17,987 bases of DNA, from contig CAKULN010000056.1 of NCBI GenBank assembly GCA_934667175.1, positions 1-17,987 on the forward strand, given 5' to 3'. Below are positions 14,057-17,987 of the stretch, one piece after another (within the stretch, counting starts at the first letter, position 1; each line of letters opens with the position of its first letter). This stretch comes from an uncultured Bacteroidales bacterium. GTDB lineage: Bacteria; Bacteroidota; Bacteroidia; Bacteroidales; UBA932. Under the pieces are notes generated by a model. The model saw nothing but the letters and a program-made list of their open reading frames with translations. It was not told where the DNA came from and ran no database searches. Made by a program: the position numbers and the translations under genes.

Positions 14057-15166
14057 CTATTTCTTGTCCAATTCGGTGAGAGCAAACGCATAGGCTCCGA
14101 GCGAGATCGCCTTGCTGGCACCGATCTTCGAACGCATCACGCCGACACGCTTCTGCGGATCGTAAATCACCTCACGATCGCTGCCGTAGACTTTCAAGGA
14201 ACGTGCCTCGCCACGGGCGAACTGCTCAAACTCGGTAGGATCATCAAGGTTGTAGACCTTCATCTGGACACGGTTCAGTTCCTCACCGGTGAGTTGGTGC
14301 ATCTTGCCGCGCATGGTGCGTAAGATTCCTGGCATCAAGTACTTGTGGTTGTTCATCACACCGCCCCCGATCACAATCAGACCATCGATCAAGGTGACGG
14401 CTGTCGCCATCGCGTCTCCAGCGACCTCGCCCATCTTGTCGAACGCCTTGATCGCGGCCTCACGGTCGCCAGGCCTCTTGCCCTCGCATATCTCGGCGAT
14501 GTCCTTCGGTTCAAGACCATGGTCCGGATTGCCGGTCAGTTCACCGTAAACTCTCTTCACGGCGCGTATCGACGCCCCGTCTTCAACGATGATGTCCGGC
14601 ATGTCAGGATGCTTGAGGCAGAAGGTCTCCACGCAGGAGTTGTCGCCTCTGTTAAGTTCACCGTTGATCACTGTGCCTATTCCCAGACCGGTGCCGAAGG
14701 TGTAGCCGATGAGGTTGTGGTAACGCTTGGAACTTCCAGCCTTTGCGAGTCTCTCATTCACCTCCGGAAGCACACCACCGAGGGCCTCACCGTAGGCGTA
14801 AAGGTCTCCGTCGTTGTTGATGAAGACCGGAATCCCGAATGTGTCCTCAAGGAACGGTCCGAGAGCGACTCCGTCACGGAATGACGGGAAATTAGGAAGG
14901 TAGCCGCCGATGATGCCGTCAGGGTAGTCGGCAGGGCCAGGGAAACAGAAGCTTATGGCCACAGGTTTCGCCTCACCCAACTCCTCTTTGATCTTTGTGA
15001 AGCCCGTCACCATCGTGCCGAGGCAACGGTCAAGATTGTCAGCGTTGGACGGAAGCGTGATAGGTTCGCAGCAGAACTCGCCGCCTTTCATAGCGCCGAA
15101 GACCATGTTGGTGCCGCCGGCGTCGAGGGTCATGACGATTCTGCTGTCTTTTCTGATGTCAGGCAT
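14057..15166 (-). CDS. ROK-family sugar kinase (glucokinase-like)
   Basis: Cytosolic ATP-dependent hexose kinase, 369 residues. The phosphate-binding motif LDAGGTNM is at 14-21. The ROK catalytic region is INNDGDLYAYGE, with Asp119 as the expected base. The second ATP motif GTGLGIGTVINGEL lies at about 158-171, and a later glycine-rich strand reads LIDGLIVIGGGV. The usual ROK zinc cluster (CxCGxxGC) is not present: only Cys178 and Cys183 remain near CVETFCLKHPD, so substrate or fold details may differ from classical glucokinases. Glucose, mannose or fructose are possible substrates; the isomerase next door favours a mannose or fructose link. A divergent RNase R gene shares the upstream region. 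Confidence 0.85.
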   Translation of the reverse strand: MPDIRKDSRIVMTLDAGGTNMVFGAMKGGEFCCEPITLPSNADNLDRCLGTMVTGFTKIKEELGEAKPVAISFCFPGPADYPDGIIGGYLPNFPSFRDGVALGPFLEDTFGIPVFINNDGDLYAYGEALGGVLPEVNERLAKAGSSKRYHNLIGYTFGTGLGIGTVINGELNRGDNSCVETFCLKHPDMPDIIVEDGASIRAVKRVYGELTGNPDHGLEPKDIAEICEGKRPGDREAAIKAFDKMGEVAGDAMATAVTLIDGLIVIGGGVMNNHKYLMPGILRTMRGKMHQLTGEELNRVQMKVYNLDDPTEFEQFARGEARSLKVYGSDREVIYDPQKRVGVMRSKIGASKAISLGAYAFALTELDKK

Positions 15167-15207
15167 ATTCTTGAGTGTTAAATTATTGTCGTGTCAGTGC
15201 CTGATTA

Positions 15208-15256
15208 TGAATATTCATAGATTATGACTTTCGCGGAAGTCAAACTTGAATATTCA
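15208..15256. promoter_or_regulatory. Three-palindrome cluster between ROK kinase and RNase R
   Basis: TGAATATTCA occurs twice as an identical perfect 10-bp palindrome (15208-15217 and 15247-15256). Between them GACTTTCGCGGAAGTC (15226-15241) is a 16-bp inverted repeat with one mismatched pair. The cluster lies between the kinase start and its putative -7 box, where a repressor could block or an RNA structure could form. Confidence 0.45.
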
Positions 15257-15278
15257 AAAAATCAAGCCACTTTCGCTG

Positions 15279-15286
15279 CAAAGATA
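15279..15286 (-). promoter_or_regulatory. -7 box for the ROK kinase gene
   Basis: Minus-strand TATCTTTG matches TAnnTTTG exactly. It implies a leader of about 105 bases containing the three palindromes. No clear -33 element is seen. Confidence 0.4.
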
Positions 15287-15330
15287 ATCATTATCTATCT
15301 TTCGGGCTCATCGTTTGCAGGGAAAATTCG

Positions 15331-15338
15331 TACCTTTG
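15331..15338 (+). promoter_or_regulatory. -7 box for RNase R
   Basis: TACCTTTG is an exact match to TAnnTTTG, 20 bases before ATG 15358. A TTTG at 15314-15317 is only 13 bases upstream, shorter than the usual -33 spacing, so the -33 element is uncertain. Confidence 0.5.
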
Positions 15339-15357
15339 TACCATTAATATATTCGTA

Positions 15358-17634
15358 ATGCAGAAAAAAAGAAATCGCCAGGGTGGCGAGAAAGGCGGCG
15401 GAAAGGGCCGCGACAGGAGATTCGGCTCCAGACAGAAGACGAAAAGAGTGCTGGAGGAGGTAACCGGTAAAGTTCAGATGACAAGGGACGGCTATGTCTT
15501 CGTGATCATTGAAGGAGAGCCGGACAACGATGTGTTCGTCAAGGCGTCCAAAACCCGAGGAGCGTTGAACGGAGACATTGTGAAATGTGCGGTGACAAGT
15601 GAGAAAAAGGGAGCCTCCGCTGAGGCCGGAAAAGGCGGACGTGGCAGAAAGGATGCGGCCAAACGCCGTGAGGGTGAGATCATTGAGATAGTAGAGCGCA
15701 GCCACAAGCCGTTCGTCGGTGTGCTGCATATTGTCGGAAAGCAGGCGTGGGTGCTGATGCAGTCCAGGAATATGCCGTACGACATCAGCATAGATTTCGA
15801 CACCCTTCCGGAGGGCGCGAAAAGAGGAATGAAAGTGGCGGCTCTGGTCGACGGATGGGACAAGGGCGAGCCGACTCCGAAAGGCCACATCGTGGATGTG
15901 CTGGGAATGCCGGGAGAGAACGACACGGAGATGCACGCCATCCTCGCTGAATATGCACTGCCGTACAGGTTCGAGCCGGAGGTGGAGAACGCCGCCGACC
16001 AGATTTCGGACAAGATCACGGAACAGGACATCAAGGAACGTCGTGACTTCCGCGACACGCTGACATTCACGATTGACCCCACGGACGCCAAGGACTTTGA
16101 TGACGCTTTGTCGTTTAAGAAACTGGACAACGGCAACTACGAGATCGGAATCCACATCGCCGACGTGTCCCACTATGTGCTTCCTGGCACGATTGTCGAC
16201 AAGGAGGCTCAGGAGCGAGGCACGTCTGTTTATCTGGTTGACAGAACAGTCCCTATGCTCCCGGAGAAACTCTGCAACAAGCTTTGCTCTCTCCGTCCTA
16301 ACGAAGAGAAGCTGACTTTCTCGGTGGTGGTCGAGATGACACCTCGCGGAAAAATCGAGAGCCGTTGGTTCGGCCGTACTGCCATCTGCTCGGACTATCG
16401 TTTCGACTACGACGGAGCCCAGCAGATCATCGAGAGCGACGGCAAGGAGCCTGCGGATCCGGCGATCGGCCAGGACATCAGAGAGGCCATCGTGACACTC
16501 AACAAACTTGCCTCAATACTACGCAAACGGCGTTTCGCCGCCGGGGCCATCAGCTTCGAGCGCCCTGAGATGAAGGTCGAGGTCGATGCCACGGGCAAGC
16601 CGGTCAGAGTCTACGAGAAGATCACCAAGGAGGCCAACTGGCTGATAGAGGAGTTCATGCTTCTCGCCAACCGCTCCGTGGCCGAGTTCATCGCGACATC
16701 CGGCAAGATGGACGGCAAGGCGGACAAGAAGGCCAAGACATTCGTCTACCGTGTGCACGGCGAGCCGAACACCGACAAGATCGCGAGCCTCGGGCAGTTC
16801 GTCAGCAACTTCGGATTCAAGTTCGGGCCGAGCGGCAACGGACGCGAGATAGCCAAGTCACTGAACACCCTCTTGGCAGAGGCCAAAGGCACTCCTGAGT
16901 GCGACGCCTTCCAGATGATAGCCCTCCGCTCGATGGCGAAGGCGATCTACACCACCGACAACATCGGCCACTACGGCCTCGCGTTCAAGTTCTACACGCA
17001 CTTCACCTCACCTATCCGCCGCTACCCTGACACAATGGTACACAGGCTGCTGGCCCTCTACCTCGACAATGCGGAGAGCCAGAACAAGGAATATTACGAA
17101 GCCCAATGCCAGCATGCGTCCGAACGCGAGCAGATCGCGGCCAACGCCGAGCGCGACAGCGTCAAGTACAAGCTCATCGAGTTCATGCAGGACAAGATAG
17201 GCAATGAATATGAAGGTAATATCTCCGGCCTGACCGAATGGGGAATGTACGTGGAGATCAAGCCGACGATGATCGAGGGCATGGTAGCCCTGCGCGATGT
17301 GAAGTCCGACTTCTTCGAGTTCGACGAACAGAACTACCTCATCAAGGGTCGCCGCACCGGCAAGATTTTCCGTCTCGGAGATCCGGTGAAGATCCGTGTC
17401 AAGGCCGCCAATCTGGAGCAGCGCCTTTTGGACTACGAACTGGTCGATGCCACGACATCAGGTGACAGTTCCGTCAAGGATTCCTCAGACGGCAAGGCCA
17501 AGAAAAAGCCTTTCTATGCCGCCGTCGCCCACAACGACAACCAGCCTCAGCGCAAATCCTCCAAGGACAAAGGCCGTCCCCGCAAGAAGTTCGGCCCGAA
17601 GCCATCCCGAAACGAAAAGAAGAAAGCCAAGTAG
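15358..17634 (+). CDS. rnr: Ribonuclease R (RNB-domain 3'-5' exoribonuclease)
   Basis: Degrades structured RNA from the 3' end. The 758 residues match the family. A Lys/Arg/Gly-rich N-terminal tail (1-30) leads to cold-shock/OB domains (about 35-190), with a second basic linker near 83-105. The RNB catalytic domain (about 228-560) has TIDPTDAKDFDDALS: Asp240, Asp246, Asp248 and Asp249 are the metal-binding set, Asp248 matching the essential Asp of E. coli RNase R. The later block YTHFTSPIRRYPD is also diagnostic. An S1 domain follows (about 630-710, EGNISGLTEWGMYVEI), then a Lys-rich tail typical of RNase R rather than RNase II. Start ATG 15358 lies 20 bases after a -7 box. Confidence 0.95.
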   Translation: MQKKRNRQGGEKGGGKGRDRRFGSRQKTKRVLEEVTGKVQMTRDGYVFVIIEGEPDNDVFVKASKTRGALNGDIVKCAVTSEKKGASAEAGKGGRGRKDAAKRREGEIIEIVERSHKPFVGVLHIVGKQAWVLMQSRNMPYDISIDFDTLPEGAKRGMKVAALVDGWDKGEPTPKGHIVDVLGMPGENDTEMHAILAEYALPYRFEPEVENAADQISDKITEQDIKERRDFRDTLTFTIDPTDAKDFDDALSFKKLDNGNYEIGIHIADVSHYVLPGTIVDKEAQERGTSVYLVDRTVPMLPEKLCNKLCSLRPNEEKLTFSVVVEMTPRGKIESRWFGRTAICSDYRFDYDGAQQIIESDGKEPADPAIGQDIREAIVTLNKLASILRKRRFAAGAISFERPEMKVEVDATGKPVRVYEKITKEANWLIEEFMLLANRSVAEFIATSGKMDGKADKKAKTFVYRVHGEPNTDKIASLGQFVSNFGFKFGPSGNGREIAKSLNTLLAEAKGTPECDAFQMIALRSMAKAIYTTDNIGHYGLAFKFYTHFTSPIRRYPDTMVHRLLALYLDNAESQNKEYYEAQCQHASEREQIAANAERDSVKYKLIEFMQDKIGNEYEGNISGLTEWGMYVEIKPTMIEGMVALRDVKSDFFEFDEQNYLIKGRRTGKIFRLGDPVKIRVKAANLEQRLLDYELVDATTSGDSSVKDSSDGKAKKKPFYAAVAHNDNQPQRKSSKDKGRPRKKFGPKPSRNEKKKAK

Positions 17635-17663
17635 ACAACTGGCATTTACCAGACTTCTCATCC

Positions 17664-17688
17664 GGTCACTTCGACAAGCTCAGTGACC
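17664..17688. repeat. Palindromic intergenic repeat after RNase R
   Basis: GGTCACT (17664-17670) and AGTGACC (17682-17688) pair around TCGACAAGCTC. Hairpins with a CTTCGACAAGCTCAG core are, to my knowledge, common dispersed palindromes in several bacterial genomes. It may also end RNase R transcripts, although no U-tract follows. Confidence 0.55.
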
Positions 17689-17706
17689 CAAAGTGTTACC
17701 CACGGA

Positions 17707-17965
17707 GCGAAGCGACGCAAGGGGTTTGGGGAGTACGCTCCCCAATGCCCCACCGGGGCTGTCACGTAGTGACTGGGGGTAGATGGAAAAGCGCACGCAG
17801 TGCGAAGCGACGCAAGGGGTTTGGGGAGTACGCTCCCCAGTGCCCCACCGGGGCTGTCACGTAGTGACTGGGGGTAGATGGAAAAAGCGCACGCAGTGCG
17901 AAGCGACGCAAGGGGTTTGGGGAGTACGCTCCCCAATGCCCCATTGGGGCTGTCACACAGTGACT
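17707..17965. repeat. Tandem array of 95-96 bp hairpin-rich repeats (about 2.7 copies)
   Basis: Unit starts are at 17707, 17802 and 17898 (GCGAAGCGACGCAAGGGG), giving periods of 95 and 96. Copies 1 and 2 differ by one A/G change and one extra A. Each unit carries consecutive short inverted repeats: GGGGAG-tacg-CTCCCC, GCCCC-acc-GGGGC, GTCAC-gta-GTGAC and, at the junction, CGCAC-gca-GTGCG. Open frames cross the array only because it repeats; there is no gene-like start. The last copy breaks off in a G run. No unique spacers are present, so this is not a CRISPR array. Confidence 0.85.
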
Positions 17966-17987
17966 GGGGGGGGGGGGGGGGGGGGGG
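17966..17987. other. 22-base poly-G at the window end, likely artefact
   Basis: In the two complete repeats GACT is followed by five G and then TAGATGG. Here it is followed by 22 G up to the end. A homopolymer replacing the expected repeat continuation at a contig end is best explained as a sequencing or assembly artefact. Confidence 0.7.

Noticed and set aside
15295..16173. 292-codon minus-strand open frame over the RNase R start
   Set aside because: It overlaps the divergent promoter region and the RNase R N-terminus on the opposite strand and shows no recognisable domain.
17658..17936. 92-codon minus-strand frame across the terminal repeats
   Set aside because: It is open only because the same repeat is read several times; it has no start context and no independent sequence.
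17707..17965. CRISPR array
   Set aside because: Units are contiguous copies with no unique spacers, and no cas gene is in the window.
17966..17987. Phase-variable poly-G tract
   Set aside because: It is at the very end, in no gene or promoter, and replaces the expected continuation of a repeat, so an artefact is more likely.

Overview
The window looks like Bacteroidota chromosomal DNA, most likely Bacteroidales. Reasons: Bacteroidota-type -7 promoter boxes (TAnnTTTG), almost no Shine-Dalgarno sequences, many lipoproteins with short Bacteroidota-like lipoboxes, AraC-type regulators including one fused to membrane helices, and moderately GC-rich coding. I cannot name the genus. The right end is probably a contig end, because a repeat array there runs into 22 consecutive G.

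Layout. 1-85 is the 3' end of an unidentified gene, followed by a strong hairpin terminator. 268-5814 (minus strand) is a three-gene tripartite efflux operon in the order membrane-fusion lipoprotein, RND pump, TolC-like outer membrane channel, with a 4-base overlap and a 4-base gap at its junctions. A soluble AraC-type regulator (5960-6883, plus) is divergent from it and is its likely regulator. The gap 6884-7160 holds a convergent hairpin and a three-copy degenerate 51-bp repeat.

7161-11595 (minus) is the most unusual locus. It has an exported lipoprotein Ntn-hydrolase of the choloylglycine/acid-ceramidase type, then two diverged paralogous ~535-residue lipoproteins whose middle part looks like a leukocidin/hemolysin-type beta-barrel pore-forming domain. 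The leader is rich in palindromes. Upstream on the same strand is a seven-helix membrane AraC regulator (11754-12875), which sits 10 bases behind a class I mannose-6-phosphate isomerase (12886-13872). A ROK-family sugar kinase (14057-15166) lies upstream of that. The kinase and isomerase together would feed hexoses into fructose-6-phosphate. RNase R (15358-17634, plus) is divergent from the kinase; the 191-base gap holds two identical 10-bp palindromes around a third. After RNase R comes a palindromic repeat and then about three copies of a 95-96 bp unit made largely of small hairpins.

The strongest candidate for an undescribed system is the amidohydrolase plus twin pore-former-like lipoprotein operon. 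Function is inferred only from family resemblance and gene order; no searches were run.
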